From Nitrospirales bacterium (GTDB lineage Bacteria; Nitrospirota; Nitrospiria; Nitrospirales; UBA8639): 64,000 bases of DNA. The DNA lies in NCBI GenBank assembly GCA_029261295.1, contig JAJDBP010000018.1, forward strand, positions 62,001-126,000, given 5' to 3'. Made by a program: the position numbers and the translations under genes. The notes under the pieces are model-generated. The model saw nothing but the letters and a program-made list of their open reading frames with translations, made no database searches and had not been told where the DNA came from. Positions 1-10,150 of this stretch are shown here, in pieces. Every line of letters begins with the position of its first letter. Position 1 is the stretch's first letter.

Positions 1-1
1 A

Positions 2-478
2 TTCCAAGATAAATATATGCGACTTGCGGCAGAATTTGAAAATTACAAACGGCGGGCCCAACGAGATCAAAGCGATGCCATTCGGTATGCCAACGAGTCA
101 TTATTGAAAAATTTACTTCCAACCATTGATAACCTGGAACGCGCGATTCAAAGCGGAAATGACGCGGGTGCCAGCGGAGCGCTCATAGAAGGGGTACAAC
201 TCACCCATAAACAATTCCTAGAAACAGTGGGAAAATTAGGCGTACGACAAGTGTCCAGCGCAGGAGGGGATTTTGATCCCAACATCCATCAAGCCGTTGC
301 GCATGTTGAGTCGGATACCGCCGCACCCAATACCGTGGTTGAAGAATTTCAAAAAGGGTACTTTTTACATGACAGAATTTTACGCCCGGCTATGGTGACC
401 GTAGCCAAAGAAAAATCTAATCAGACTGAACCATCATCTACCGAAGACACAGACGAAGAGGGAGGAATACAAGCATGA
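2..478 (+). CDS. grpE: GrpE nucleotide exchange factor (5' partial)
   Basis: GrpE dimers release ADP from DnaK in the cytoplasmic Hsp70 cycle. The reading frame is open to the window edge: the codons before the first ATG (position 17) read FQDKY, which continues the GrpE consensus [16 protein letters not shown], so the N-terminal acidic and coiled-coil part lies outside the window and ATG 17 is internal. Visible are the end of the long helix ([13 protein letters not shown]), the central [12 protein letters not shown] segment and the C-terminal beta domain ([14 protein letters not shown], then [15 protein letters not shown]). The stop overlaps the dnaK start by four bases (ATGA), so translation is probably coupled. 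Very secure. Confidence 0.95.
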   Translation, partial: FQDKYMRLAAEFENYKRRAQRDQSDAIRYANESLLKNLLPTIDNLERAIQSGNDAGASGALIEGVQLTHKQFLETVGKLGVRQVSSAGGDFDPNIHQAVAHVESDTAAPNTVVEEFQKGYFLHDRILRPAMVTVAKEKSNQTEPSSTEDTDEEGGIQA

Positions 479-2415
479 GTAAAATTATTGGAATTGATTT
501 AGGAACGACAAATTCCTGCGTGGCCGTGATGAGTGCTGGAGACCCCAGTGTCATTGCCAACTCAGAAGGTGCACGCACAACCCCATCCGTTGTCGGTATC
601 ACAGACAAGGACGAACGCTTGATTGGCCAAATTGCCAAACGGCAAGCCATCACCAACCCTGAGAACACGATCTACTCCGTGAAGCGGCTCATGGGGAGAA
701 AAATTTCTGCCCGTGAAGTTCAAGAAGCTATGAAGCGGCTCCCCTATAAAATTGTGGAGGGCAACAACGGCGATGCCAATGTTCAAATTCGAGGCAAAAG
801 CTATAGCCCAGCCGAAGTCTCCGCCATGATCCTTCAAAAAATGAAACAAACGGCTGAAGATTATTTGGGAGAAAAAGTCACCGACGCCGTCATTACCGTT
901 CCGGCATATTTTGACGATAGCCAACGGCAGGCCACTAAAGATGCCGGACAAATCGCTGGGCTCAATGTCCTACGTATTATTAACGAACCCACGGCAGCCT
1001 CTTTGGCCTATGGCCTCGACAAGAAAAAAGATGAGCGGATTGCCGTCTACGATTTAGGGGGTGGAACATTCGATGTATCTATTCTCGAAATTGGTGAAGG
1101 GGTCTTCGAAGTCAAATCCACCAATGGAGATACCTTCTTAGGTGGGGACGACTTTGATCTCCGGGTGATTGATTGGCTCATCGAGGAATTCAAAAAAGAT
1201 CAAGGCATTGATCTCCGAAAAGATAAGATGGCTCTTCAACGACTGAAAGAAGCGGCTGAACGAGCCAAAATTGAATTATCCAGCTCACAAGAAACCGAAA
1301 TTAACTTGCCGTTTATCACGGCTGACGCTAGTGGGCCAAAACATCTTGTGCTCAAACTGTCACGATCCAAGTTCGAACAATTAGTTGACGACTTGATTGA
1401 ACGGTCGATCCAGCCTTGCAAAAAGGCTTTGGCTGATGCGGAAATGACCACGGGCGATATCAACGAAATTGTGTTGGTCGGTGGAATGACCCGCATGCCT
1501 AAAGTCATTGAACGAGTCAAACAGTTTTTTGGAAAAGAACCCCATCGGGGCGTGAATCCTGATGAGGTGGTCGCCATTGGAGCAGCCATTCAAGGTGGCG
1601 TGCTCAAAGGTGACGTCAAAGATGTGTTGTTATTGGATGTCACCCCGCTGTCATTAGGGATTGAAACACTGGGTGGAGTCTTTACTCGACTCATTGAACG
1701 CAATACAACCATTCCAACAAAAAAGAGCCAAGTGTTCTCGACTGCCGCCGACAACCAAACGGCCGTTACCATTCGGGTGTTCCAAGGTGAAAGGGAAATG
1801 GCTAATGATAATAAACTCTTAGGCCAATTTGATTTGGTCGGGCTGCCTCCTGCCCCTCGAGGCATGCCACAAATTGAAGTCACCTTTGATATTGATGCCA
1901 ATGGAATTGTCCATGTGTCCGCCAAAGATATGGCGACTCAAAAGGAACAGTCCATTAAAATCACGGCGTCCAGCGGGTTAAGCAAAGAGGAAGTTGAACG
2001 ACTGGTTAAAGATGCAGAAGCCCATACCGAAGAAGACAAAAAGAAACGTGAACTCGTCGAACTCAAGAATCAAGCCGATACGCTCATGTACAGTACGGAA
2101 AAGAATTTAAGTGAACATGGGGATAAAATTGGCGAAGAAGAAAAAACCAATATTACGACAGCCATTGATGGCCTGAAAAAATCACTTGAAGAAGAAGACC
2201 TCGAAACGATTAAAACCGCCATGCAAACCTTGACCACCGCTTCCCATAAATTGGCTGAAGAAATGTATAAGAAAGCTTCGGAAGATGCCGCGGAATCAGC
2301 GGGCCCTGGATCAGACGGTGAATCAGGCCCAACCGCTTCGGGATCAGAAGAAGGTTCCGGTAGTGATGAGAAAGTCGTTGATGCAGAATTCGAAGAAGTC
2401 GACAAAGGCAAGTAA
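475..2415 (+). CDS. dnaK: Molecular chaperone DnaK (Hsp70)
   Basis: ATP-dependent Hsp70 chaperone of the cytoplasm, partner of GrpE upstream and DnaJ downstream. The 646-residue length is normal. The N-terminal ATPase signature [13 protein letters not shown] starts at residue 5; the second Hsp70 signature [14 protein letters not shown] and the third ([13 protein letters not shown]) are present. The substrate-binding domain begins after the linker [19 protein letters not shown]. The C-terminal tail ends in [11 protein letters not shown], the usual EEVD-like end of bacterial DnaK. It begins inside grpE (ATGA overlap) and dnaJ follows after 71 bases. No HrcA/CIRCE site can be judged because the operon start is outside the window. 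Confidence 0.98.
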   Translation: MSKIIGIDLGTTNSCVAVMSAGDPSVIANSEGARTTPSVVGITDKDERLIGQIAKRQAITNPENTIYSVKRLMGRKISAREVQEAMKRLPYKIVEGNNGDANVQIRGKSYSPAEVSAMILQKMKQTAEDYLGEKVTDAVITVPAYFDDSQRQATKDAGQIAGLNVLRIINEPTAASLAYGLDKKKDERIAVYDLGGGTFDVSILEIGEGVFEVKSTNGDTFLGGDDFDLRVIDWLIEEFKKDQGIDLRKDKMALQRLKEAAERAKIELSSSQETEINLPFITADASGPKHLVLKLSRSKFEQLVDDLIERSIQPCKKALADAEMTTGDINEIVLVGGMTRMPKVIERVKQFFGKEPHRGVNPDEVVAIGAAIQGGVLKGDVKDVLLLDVTPLSLGIETLGGVFTRLIERNTTIPTKKSQVFSTAADNQTAVTIRVFQGEREMANDNKLLGQFDLVGLPPAPRGMPQIEVTFDIDANGIVHVSAKDMATQKEQSIKITASSGLSKEEVERLVKDAEAHTEEDKKKRELVELKNQADTLMYSTEKNLSEHGDKIGEEEKTNITTAIDGLKKSLEEEDLETIKTAMQTLTTASHKLAEEMYKKASEDAAESAGPGSDGESGPTASGSEEGSGSDEKVVDAEFEEVDKGK

Positions 2416-2486
2416 TAACACGCATTCATGATGATGAACATGTCACATTCGGTCCACCCCCAGAAATTCTCTGTTAGGCATCGTTA

Positions 2487-3605
2487 ATGGCACAAACAGG
2501 GAAACGTGATTATTACGACGTGCTGGGGGTGGAGCGGAATGCTTCTGAGGAAGAAATAAAGAAAGCTTTTAGAAAGCTTGCCCGCCTTCATCATCCTGAC
2601 CTCCATGCAGAACCCGACAAGAAAGCAGCCGCCGAAGTAAAATTTAAAGAAGCTGGGGAAGCGTATGAAGTCTTAAGCGATACTGAACGTCGCCAAAAAT
2701 ACGACATGTTTGGCCATGCTGCTGCCGGACAAGGTGGAGGGCATGAAGGCTTTGGGGGCGGAGGGTTCGGTGATGTCTTTGGCGATATTTTTGAAGACTT
2801 CTTTGGTGGTGGTCGTGGACGCAGCCGCGCTGAGCAAGGAAACGACCTTCAATATAATTTAGAAATCTCTTTCGAGGAAGCGATTGATGGCAAGGAAGCC
2901 AAACTCAAAATTCCTCGTTGGGAAGTTTGCGATACCTGCCAAGGAACCGGTGCCAAATCCGAACAATCCATCAAAGCATGTTCGGCCTGTCGCGGTGCCG
3001 GACAAATTCGACTGCAACAAGGTTTTTTCACGATCAACCGAACCTGCGGGCAATGCCAAGGCGCGGGAAAAGTTATTGCCGATCCCTGCCAAAGCTGTCG
3101 TGGGCAACGACGCGTCCATAAAGAACGAATGCTCTCCGTCACAATTCCTGCCGGAATCGAAACTGGGATGCGCTTACGTCTTTCACATGAGGGCGAACAT
3201 GGAGCGAACGGAGGCCCACCAGGCGATCTCTACGTCGCCTTGAGCGTCAAAGCCCATCCGCAATTTGTGCGAAAAGGACAAGACATTCTCTACGACCGAC
3301 GCCTCCATTTTGTGACCGCCACTTTGGGTGGCAAAGTAGAAGTGCCCACCTTAAAAGGCCACACCATGGTGAAAATTCCTGAAGGCACACAACATGATCA
3401 AATTCTACGACTAAAAGGGTTGGGAGCTCCTGGCCTCAAATCTCAAACTCGTGGAGACCAACTCATTCGAATTAAAATCGATATTCCCACCAAACTCACC
3501 CCACAGGAACGAGAACTTCTGACGGCCTTTGCAGAAGAAAGTGGCCTCAACACCGACAATCAAGGTGAAGGCCTCTTCGATAAAGTCAAAAACTTATTCG
3601 ACTAA
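2487..3605 (+). CDS. dnaJ: Chaperone protein DnaJ (Hsp40, type I)
   Basis: J-protein that delivers substrates to DnaK and stimulates its ATPase. The 372-residue protein has all type I parts: a J domain ([24 protein letters not shown]) with an intact HPD (LHHPDLH), a Gly/Phe-rich linker ([20 protein letters not shown]), four zinc-binding CxxC repeats ([32 protein letters not shown]), and the C-terminal substrate-binding domain. It is co-directional with grpE-dnaK. No strong Shine-Dalgarno is visible before the ATG. This canonical copy contrasts with the degenerate J protein at 17.6 kb. Confidence 0.98.
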   Translation: MAQTGKRDYYDVLGVERNASEEEIKKAFRKLARLHHPDLHAEPDKKAAAEVKFKEAGEAYEVLSDTERRQKYDMFGHAAAGQGGGHEGFGGGGFGDVFGDIFEDFFGGGRGRSRAEQGNDLQYNLEISFEEAIDGKEAKLKIPRWEVCDTCQGTGAKSEQSIKACSACRGAGQIRLQQGFFTINRTCGQCQGAGKVIADPCQSCRGQRRVHKERMLSVTIPAGIETGMRLRLSHEGEHGANGGPPGDLYVALSVKAHPQFVRKGQDILYDRRLHFVTATLGGKVEVPTLKGHTMVKIPEGTQHDQILRLKGLGAPGLKSQTRGDQLIRIKIDIPTKLTPQERELLTAFAEESGLNTDNQGEGLFDKVKNLFD

Positions 3606-3644
3606 CCGAACCCACGTTTTTGCCCTCATAACCCTCCAGTCCAT

Positions 3645-4379
3645 ATGCCCGTCTTCTTCATCCAATCCCAAGATGTGGCGGATGGCGTGATCACGGTCAT
3701 CGAGCCACTCCTAAGCCATATCGCAAAAAGCTTGCGGACAAAGCCGGGGGACTCCTTGCTGTTCAATGACGACCAGGGGAACAGATATCAAACCAGCGTC
3801 ACTCAGATCACAAGGAGGAACCTCCAAGCCAGAGTCAACCAAAAGGAAGCCCCTCCCCTTTCAACTCGCCCTCCCATTCTTCTGGCCCAAGCCCTCCTCA
3901 AAGGAGAAAAAATGGGATGGGTCATTCAAAAAGCAACTGAACTTGGAGTCACGTCCATTATTCCCCTCATCACTGACCGGGTCATTTTGAAATTGTCGGA
4001 AAAACAAGAAGAAGCCCATCAGGCACGATGGAAACGTATTGCCTTAGAAGCCGCGCAACAAAGTGAGCGGTGGACGCTGCCCGACATTTTTCCTATTCAA
4101 CCATTTCAGAAATTTATAGACACCCCACGACCAGTCTCACCAATTTTCATGGCCGAGCGAGAAGAATGTTCCTCACTGTTAACCATCCCCTGCTCATCAG
4201 AAAATCAAGAGGTAGGAGTCACAGTGATTATCGGACCGGAAGGAGGCTGGGCAGCAAAAGAGACCGAAGCAGCGAAGTCCCACAATTATACATTCGCGTC
4301 TTTCGGAAAAGAAATTTTACGGGCAGAAACCGCTAGCCTCGCAGCACTGGCTATACTTCAGGCTCGCTTCAATAGTTAG
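3645..4379 (+). CDS. rsmE: 16S rRNA m3U1498 methyltransferase RsmE
   Basis: SPOUT-class SAM-dependent methyltransferase that methylates N3 of U1498 in 16S rRNA. The 244-residue length fits. Family features are the N-terminal PUA-like region, LAQALLKGEKMGWVIQKATELGV, the conserved QQSERW segment, and the knot region IGPEGGWAAKETEAA followed by LRAETASLAALAILQ. It starts 39 bases after dnaJ. rsmE next to dnaJ is a common gene order in bacteria, so co-transcription with the chaperone operon is likely. Confidence 0.95.
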   Translation: MPVFFIQSQDVADGVITVIEPLLSHIAKSLRTKPGDSLLFNDDQGNRYQTSVTQITRRNLQARVNQKEAPPLSTRPPILLAQALLKGEKMGWVIQKATELGVTSIIPLITDRVILKLSEKQEEAHQARWKRIALEAAQQSERWTLPDIFPIQPFQKFIDTPRPVSPIFMAEREECSSLLTIPCSSENQEVGVTVIIGPEGGWAAKETEAAKSHNYTFASFGKEILRAETASLAALAILQARFNS

Positions 4380-4519
4380 AAGAAAGTTTCTTTCGCCATT
4401 GGAGGGTTGCAACGTAGGGTTGTTCGTCCCGAATTCCCCTGTTTGTGCTATGAACTACCTCGCCTGTTTGGCCCCTCTTCGGGCCCAAGTCCCTTACAAA
4501 GGAGAGGAATTCTGTAAGA

Positions 4520-5518
4520 CTACGAACTGGCAGGGTCTGAAGGTGTGGGTGAGAAATGCAGAATCGTTCCGTGATCGCCAACCGCAAACCCGTGGGCAGG
4601 ATCAGGAAGAGAAAGACCATAAAGAGTTTCAGTATTCAAGGCTTCGACCTCTTGCCAAGTAAACCCAGCATCTTCGGTCATCAGAATCGTGCCACGTTCC
4701 CCAATTATACGGCCACTCATTTGAGTGCGGAATTGGATATTCACCAAGTCTGCCGGCTTGAGACAGGGACTCCCACAAGCACGCGGACGATCAACCCACT
4801 CTTTTCCAGCATTCAACGTTTGAAAAATAGTGCCTTGGGTCCCCACCGCCCAGCCTGAGACGGCATCCGTAAAGGTAATATCAAAAAAGGTGGCAGGATT
4901 ATTCGTCGCCTGAGCACTCCAGGATGCGCCGCCATCACTGGTTACCAAAATGGTGCCAAGAGCGCCAACAGCCCATCCCTGTTTTTCATTTAAAAAGTGC
5001 ACCCCAAATAAATCAGCCGTCAGCCCACTGACCTGATCATCCCAGGTTTCGCCCCCATCCTGGGTTACCAGAATCACGCCACGAGCCCCAACAATCCATC
5101 CGTGCTGTGGGGAGAGGAAATAGGACCCATAGAGCATACTATTGGTCCCACTCACCTGAGGCGACCATTTGGTGCCACCATCATTCGTGTGAAACACCGT
5201 GCCATTTTGTCCTAGAATCCACCCATGCTGCGTATCGGCAAACGTCACATCGGTCAACAACATATTGGTTCGACGTGGAGCTTTCTTCCATGTCGCGCCA
5301 CCATCCTTCGTCTGCAACATCGTTCCACCAGCACCGACCACCCAACCATGTTGGGCATCTTGAAAATGGACATCCAATAATGTTCCTGGTGTCGGACTTT
5401 TCTGAAGGGTCATCGTCAAGGGTGATTCTTGGGCGAATCCCACCAAAGGCATCCCCCCAAGACAAATGGCGAATAGCACAGAGAGCACAAATGCATTCTT
5501 CACATTTTGAATGAACAT
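4520..5518 (-). CDS. Secreted Ycf48/BNR-repeat beta-propeller protein
   Basis: Predicted exported protein of 332 residues, with a signal peptide (VLSVLFAICLGGMPLVGFAQ) followed by about seven repeats of about 42 residues. Each repeat carries a 'TILxTxDGGxTW' strand (TMLQTKDGGATW, TVFHTNDGGTKW, VILVTQDGGETW, TILVTSDGGASW, TIFQTLNAGKEW, TILMTEDAGFTW) and a 'HGWxVGxxGT' strand. This is the pattern of Ycf48/HCF136-like seven-bladed propellers, known in phototrophs as photosystem II assembly factors. In a non-phototroph only an extracytoplasmic scaffold role can be inferred. It converges on rsmE and stands alone. Fold call firm, function unknown. Confidence 0.8.
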   Translation of the reverse strand: MFIQNVKNAFVLSVLFAICLGGMPLVGFAQESPLTMTLQKSPTPGTLLDVHFQDAQHGWVVGAGGTMLQTKDGGATWKKAPRRTNMLLTDVTFADTQHGWILGQNGTVFHTNDGGTKWSPQVSGTNSMLYGSYFLSPQHGWIVGARGVILVTQDGGETWDDQVSGLTADLFGVHFLNEKQGWAVGALGTILVTSDGGASWSAQATNNPATFFDITFTDAVSGWAVGTQGTIFQTLNAGKEWVDRPRACGSPCLKPADLVNIQFRTQMSGRIIGERGTILMTEDAGFTWQEVEALNTETLYGLSLPDPAHGFAVGDHGTILHFSPTPSDPASS

Positions 5519-5600
5519 ATCTAGATCAATCCTATCAGAATCAAAAAATCAGATGAGAACGCCCACGGTCAGACAAACCATAAATGGCACAGAATACGGT

Positions 5601-7256
5601 TTATTGAGCGCGGCCCTTTTCATTCCAGTAATCCATATCGGGAAGCCCACGCCGTAACATTTTAAAGGGCCCACCAATAATGGTGATCCATTGTTTCGGT
5701 TTGCAGCAATTCCCACTCTCCAACATGTCCCAAGATCCGCGCTTGACCAGGAGCGTGCCTTCCATCAAATCCGTTTCAAACCCTTCTGGATTCCCAATCC
5801 CAAACGCTTGTCGCCTGGGAATGCGCACTTGGATCTCCGTATCGCTCCACGACACGACTTGCACCGCAAGCCCATTAATTAACACTTCCGTCCTCGAAAC
5901 ATCCTCACCCAAGCGATAACTCTGCCATGAATGCGCTAGTCGATTCATCGCCAGTCGGGTCGCTTCCGAGATCTTCAGGAATTCGCCAAAGCCCGAGCCC
6001 GTAATGGTCACTATCTCATCCAGGCCACCTTCTTTGGGAGTATAGTCATGGATTTCCGGTCGCACCACCGTAAATTCTCCAGCCACATATTTCACCACTT
6101 CTTTGCGTTCACAACAGGTTCCATCAGCATTAGGAATACCTCCGCCACGCTTCACTACAATCTGACCACTTTTGGCACTAAACGGAACCCATACATCAAT
6201 CTGGTCATCAAGCCAACGATGAATCACACCAGGCACACCACCAATCGTGACGCCATTATTAGCCGCTTCAAAATCAAAAGCATAAGCCGTATCGCCACCC
6301 TCGGAGTGAATGCCAAAATTCTTTCCCCGAATAATAACCAACGTCCCAATGGGCCCTTTTTTCGGGAAATATTCACCAACTTCTGTGGCCACCACAGCAA
6401 AATTTCCTATGGTCCGATCCTGTCCATCACGATGCAAGACCAAAGGGCCTGGCTCAGCATTTAAAGGCACATGGACGACAATCGTCCGATCCGACCATTG
6501 CGCAATTGCTGCAGGTTTTCCACCAAAGGAAACACGACCATCTTTCGGAGCCGTCTCCCCAAAACTTTGCCCCGACAACACCACCTTACTCCCGATGGGA
6601 CCCATTTGCGGGTCATAAGCAATAGGGGGAATCACGGTTAGCGGTTTGGTATTGCTCACCACATATTCAACCGGCGCGCAACAGGACCCGTCAGGTAACG
6701 GATCGCTCGATGCCAAACGCACCTCCACATCACCGGTCTTCGCATTCGCTGGAATCTGTACCTCAATCTTATTGGGCCGCCACCGCCGCACGTCCGCCTT
6801 AATGCCATTAATCATGACTTGGTTCACCCCAAACATTGTATTGGGGTCGCGCGAACCTGCCGTGTTGCCAAAGTTCTCCCCTTCAACCGTCACCAAGGAC
6901 CCCGCCTCAACCGTCGAAGGACTCACCTTCGTAATCTTCACTGCTTGTAACGTAAAGGTCCCAGCTTCCTTCTTCTTTCCACCATTCATCACCATCACCG
7001 GCCCCGTCGAGGCTTTCAACGGCACCTTCACCAAAATAAAATCGGGTTCCCACGATTGGATGAGCGCCGAGGCCCCTTGAAACTCCACCCGGTTATCTTG
7101 GGTATTCGTAAAATCTCCAAACCCTTCTCCACTAATTGTCACTGTTGTCCCGGGTGGGCCCTCAGCCGGAAAAATTTCGGCTTGAGCCACCGAACCCATA
7201 TGAAAAGCTAAGAGAACCGACGCACTCATTAATGAAAGGCGCGTAATGTGTTTCAT
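5601..7256 (-). CDS. Secreted protein with five IPT/TIG (Ig-like) repeats
   Basis: 551 residues with a clear signal peptide (MSASVLLAFHMGSVAQA). Five IPT/TIG-type modules begin at IFPAEGPPGTTVTISGEGFG, ITKVSPSTVEAGSLVTVEGE, YDPQMGPIGSKVVLSGQSFG, YFPKKGPIGTLVIIRGKNFG and YTPKEGGLDEIVTITGSGFG. Three inter-repeat loops carry a vicinal cysteine pair (DGSCC, DGTCC, SGNCC), which could form disulfides or bind a metal or cofactor. No anchor or sorting signal is visible. It lies 82 bases downstream of the Ycf48-like gene's start on the same strand. Function unknown; likely an extracytoplasmic binding or structural protein. Confidence 0.75.
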   Translation of the reverse strand: MKHITRLSLMSASVLLAFHMGSVAQAEIFPAEGPPGTTVTISGEGFGDFTNTQDNRVEFQGASALIQSWEPDFILVKVPLKASTGPVMVMNGGKKKEAGTFTLQAVKITKVSPSTVEAGSLVTVEGENFGNTAGSRDPNTMFGVNQVMINGIKADVRRWRPNKIEVQIPANAKTGDVEVRLASSDPLPDGSCCAPVEYVVSNTKPLTVIPPIAYDPQMGPIGSKVVLSGQSFGETAPKDGRVSFGGKPAAIAQWSDRTIVVHVPLNAEPGPLVLHRDGQDRTIGNFAVVATEVGEYFPKKGPIGTLVIIRGKNFGIHSEGGDTAYAFDFEAANNGVTIGGVPGVIHRWLDDQIDVWVPFSAKSGQIVVKRGGGIPNADGTCCERKEVVKYVAGEFTVVRPEIHDYTPKEGGLDEIVTITGSGFGEFLKISEATRLAMNRLAHSWQSYRLGEDVSRTEVLINGLAVQVVSWSDTEIQVRIPRRQAFGIGNPEGFETDLMEGTLLVKRGSWDMLESGNCCKPKQWITIIGGPFKMLRRGLPDMDYWNEKGRAQ

Positions 7257-7515
7257 AGTGCTAACAACCTTATGATATTAAAAGAAAAAGTAATGGATAC
7301 ATCCGTTTTCCACTAACTAAGAACCGAGATTACCGACCTAATCTGGGGGTACCAACAATTGGAATGGGACCAAACAGGAAAGGTGGACAACTGACTATAT
7401 CAAGCGGTCTTTTTGGCCGTCAATTTACCTATAATCCCGACAATTTGAGATAGGAATTAGGTTAAGAGGACTTCTTTCCTCTTCATACCGAACATTCCAA
7501 ATGGTTTTCTGTGAT

Positions 7516-7710
7516 GCCGGGTTTCGCCCCGGCAGACGAGATCCTTTTGTTTCGGCAAAAGGACCCAAAACCATTGACGCCCAGTCTGGCCGGATTAGGA
7601 TGGGTCTGACGCTAATCCGAGGAAAGCGGACCAACTCGCTACGCTCCAACAAGGCCCGCAGAATAATAAGAGCGTCCGCCACAAAAGCCAGACAGCAGGC
7701 GTCGGATAAT
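7516..7710 (+). repeat. Dispersed mosaic repeat, copy 1 (A-type)
   Basis: Begins with GCCGGGTTTCGCCCCGGC, then the hairpin CCTTTTGtttcggCAAAAGG, then CCAAAACCATTGACGCCC, AACTCGCTACGCTC and a GCAGGCGTCGGA end. The same order of blocks recurs at 9564-9757. Short open frames inside it have no coding character and are not called as genes. Confidence 0.85.
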
Positions 7711-7824
7711 TGTGGTATGTCGGAGGGAATGAGTTGTTAGGGAACGAAAGGCTCGACTCGGTCTGGCCTTAATTGAGACAATAAAAAAATGAAAAGAATA
7801 TCCCAGAAAAGAGGTTCTCACAAG

Positions 7825-8379
7825 ATGATGGCTCCCTTCCACATACCATTCGCGGCTCTGATCCTTATGGTCACAGCATGTGCCACGGTCAATTTAGTAA
7901 AAGAGTTACCGACCGCGACCTCTGTGGATCTCTCTCGCTATGTCGGCAAATGGTATGAAATTGCCAGATTGCCCATGTGGGCACAGCGAAACTGTCTACG
8001 GTCTACAGCAGAATACAGGGTATTGGAATCAGGTGAAATCGGAGTTAAAAATGCCTGCGTCACGACAGATGGCGAAGAAACCAGCATTGAAGGGAAGGCC
8101 ACGATTGTAGACCAGGTACATCGTGCAAAGTTCAATGTCTTGTTCGACCAATGGGCCGCAAAATTGGTCGCATTCTTTACGTCTTCAGACCAAGGAAACT
8201 ATTGGATTCTTCGTGTTGATCCAGAATACCGCCACGTCATTGTGGGCACACCCGATCGTGAGTATTTATGGATATTGGCTCGAACACCAAGTCTTCCAGA
8301 ATCCACCTATCAAGAACTTGTGGCATTCAGTCAAGGACTCGGGTTTACAACTGAGAACCTGATCCGCGCATCGCCATAA
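7825..8379 (+). CDS. Bacterial lipocalin (Blc-type outer-membrane lipoprotein)
   Basis: Lipocalins bind small hydrophobic ligands in an eight-stranded barrel; Blc-type ones are lipid-anchored at the outer membrane. The first lipocalin motif is seen as DLSRYVGKWYEIARLPMWAQ, with later AEYRVLESGEIGVKNAC, NYWILRVDPEYRHVIVGTP and YLWILARTPSLPE as in the Blc family. The chosen ATG at 7825 gives MMAPFHIPFAALILMVTAC, a lipoprotein signal with lipobox VTAC, and has AGAGG about 11 bases upstream. An in-frame ATG at 7789 would add 12 residues with a poorer ribosome site. It is followed after 18 bases by the Vgb-like gene, so the two probably form an operon. Confidence 0.88.
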   Translation: MMAPFHIPFAALILMVTACATVNLVKELPTATSVDLSRYVGKWYEIARLPMWAQRNCLRSTAEYRVLESGEIGVKNACVTTDGEETSIEGKATIVDQVHRAKFNVLFDQWAAKLVAFFTSSDQGNYWILRVDPEYRHVIVGTPDREYLWILARTPSLPESTYQELVAFSQGLGFTTENLIRASP

Positions 8380-8397
8380 CTTGCGAGGGAGAAAAAC

Positions 8398-9411
8398 ATG
8401 AAGCCCTATTCGCTGCTTGCAAACATCTTCATCTCCTTATTCATCGTTCTGAGTTACGCTACCCTCACACATGGGGCAGAAGTCGAACGCAATCCGATCA
8501 ACATCACAGAATGGAAGGTGCCTTGGGCACAGACCCGACCGCGAGATCCCTATGTGGATCAGCAAAACCGCGTGTGGTTTGTGGGCCAAACAGGAGATTA
8601 CATTGCAGTGCTCGATCCCAAGGACGGCATGTTTGAACAATTCCCCTTAGAGCCTGGAACCGGTCCACATAATCTGATTGTCGATAAACAAGGGTTTGTC
8701 TGGTATGCCGGCAACCGCGCGGCACATATCGGCAAACTCGATCCCAAGACAGGCCACATCACCAAATATACCATGCCCAATGATTCCGCCGGCGATCCAC
8801 ATACCCTCGTATTTGGAAAACCTAATGAAATCTGGTTTACCGTCCAACAAGGAAACTACGTCGGACAGCTTTCCATGGATACAGGGAGTGTTCTCCTCAC
8901 CCCCCTCTTTACACAGAACGCCCGTCCGTATGGCATCGTTGTGGATGCCACACACCAACCATGGTTCACTGAATTCGGCACGAATAAACTCGGCACCATA
9001 GATTCGACGACGAAGTCAGTCAAAGAAATTACACTGCCTCGCACAGAAGCACGACCGCGACGACTGGCCATCACTTCTGATGGTGCCATTTGGTATGTGG
9101 ACTATGCGGAAGGGTATCTCGGGAAGATCACACCTAGTACGCTAAAGTTGCAAGAATGGCGGGTGCCAGGAGGGGAAAATGCACGGCCCTACGGGATGAC
9201 CGTTGATGATCAAGATCGGATATGGTTTGTGGAAACCATTCTACGCCCCAATCGTCTGGTAGGTTTTGATACGAAAACCCAAGAGGTTATGAGCATGACG
9301 AATATTGAAAGTGGAGGAGGATCGGTTCGGCATATGGTGTATCACCAGCCCACGCAAACCATTTGGTTCGGCACCGATGCCAACACGATTGGTCGCGCCA
9401 CCCTACCCTAG
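8398..9411 (+). CDS. Secreted Vgb-like (streptogramin lyase-family) beta-propeller
   Basis: 337 residues with a signal peptide (IFISLFIVLSYATLTHGAE). Repeats of about 42 residues with the Vgb pattern follow: RDPYVDQQNRVWFVGQTGDYI, PHNLIVDKQGFVWYAGN, PHTLVFGKPNEIWFTVQQGNYV, PYGIVVDATHQPWFTEFGTNKL, RRLAITSDGAIWYVDYAEGYL, PYGMTVDDQDRIWFVET. Virginiamycin B lyase is the named member of this fold, but many environmental relatives are uncharacterised, so lyase activity is not claimed. The ribosome site GCGAGGGAGAAAAACATG is good. It probably shares a transcript with the lipocalin 18 bases upstream. Confidence 0.82.
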   Translation: MKPYSLLANIFISLFIVLSYATLTHGAEVERNPINITEWKVPWAQTRPRDPYVDQQNRVWFVGQTGDYIAVLDPKDGMFEQFPLEPGTGPHNLIVDKQGFVWYAGNRAAHIGKLDPKTGHITKYTMPNDSAGDPHTLVFGKPNEIWFTVQQGNYVGQLSMDTGSVLLTPLFTQNARPYGIVVDATHQPWFTEFGTNKLGTIDSTTKSVKEITLPRTEARPRRLAITSDGAIWYVDYAEGYLGKITPSTLKLQEWRVPGGENARPYGMTVDDQDRIWFVETILRPNRLVGFDTKTQEVMSMTNIESGGGSVRHMVYHQPTQTIWFGTDANTIGRATLP

Positions 9412-9472
9412 TCCGTCATTCCAGACATTCGTCATCTGGAATCCACCCTAGTTCTTCACTATTACTTTTCAT

Positions 9473-9510
9473 TCCCTCGCCCTTTCAGGGAGAGGGCAGG
9501 GTGAGGGTGA
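9473..9510. repeat. REP-like hairpin CCCTCGCCCT...
   Basis: A nested palindrome, CCCTcgCCCTttcAGGGagAGGG, followed by CAGGGTGAGGG, lies 60 bases after the Vgb-like gene. A related sequence follows glgE (50709-50763). It may act as a 3'-end RNA structure; there is no T-run. Confidence 0.5.
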
Positions 9511-9563
9511 AAGCCTATGGAAGTACGTAACACTCCATATAGTGCCAATTGAATTTTGGTGTA

Positions 9564-9757
9564 GCCGGGGTTCGGCCCGGCGGCCGAGCTCCTTTTGTTT
9601 CGGCAAAAGGACCCAAAACCATTGACGCCCTGTCTGGCCCGATTAGGATGGGTCAGACGCTAACCTGAGGAAAGCGGACCAACTCGCTACGCTCAAACAA
9701 GGCCCGCAGAATAATAAGAGCGTCCACCTCCCAGAGCCAGCCAGCAGGCGTCGGACA
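9564..9757 (+). repeat. Dispersed mosaic repeat, copy 2 (A-type)
   Basis: Same block order as 7516-7710: GCCGGGGTTCGGCCCGGC, CCTTTTGtttcggCAAAAGG, CCAAAACCATTGACGCCC, AACTCGCTACGCTC, AATAATAAGAGCGTCC, GCAGGCGTCGGA. The rest of the gene-free stretch 9412-10042 holds only the hairpin above and about 280 bases in which I see no feature. Confidence 0.85.
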
Positions 9758-10042
9758 TGCAAAAAACAAGAAGTTCAAAGAAGCAGTGGCCAGAATTCGC
9801 CACATTTATGAGGCGACCATCATCGAGCATCCATTATCACTTACTCCCCTTAAATTTTAAACTGTCCAAAATTCAAAGATCTGTGTAGTAGATCTACGGT
9901 TGGTTGAATAGCCTGATTTGTACCTGATAGCAACAACTCGATCGAATGGGACATGGAAAAGAAAAAGACGGATTTCCTCTTACTAGAACAGTTAATGGCC
10001 CAAGCTCTTATTTCTCTGGCAATCAATGAACTGAAGGACTAT

Positions 10043-10135
10043 TCAAGAATAAACATAACCCCATATTCGAAATTTGAGCCGGACGCCCCACGCAGGTTTT
10101 CCGGCTTTGTCGTATTTAATGATTCCGTCGGGCAT
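10043..10135 (-). CDS. Short ORF / in-frame post-stop peptide after the HEPN-like gene
   Basis: Encodes 30 residues beginning MPDGIIKYDKAGKPAW. It starts five codons after the TAA of the HEPN-like gene and in the same frame, so readthrough would append it as a C-terminal tail. Its start closely matches the peptide after the TIR gene (MPDGIFKYDKAKNHVPPW at 10790-10876). No Shine-Dalgarno precedes the ATG. The similarity may be a conserved small peptide, a readthrough tail, or just a duplicated 3' flank; whether it is expressed is unknown. Confidence 0.35.
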   Translation of the reverse strand: MPDGIIKYDKAGKPAWGVRLKFRIWGYVYS

Positions 10136-10150
10136 GGGCACAGTAATTTT

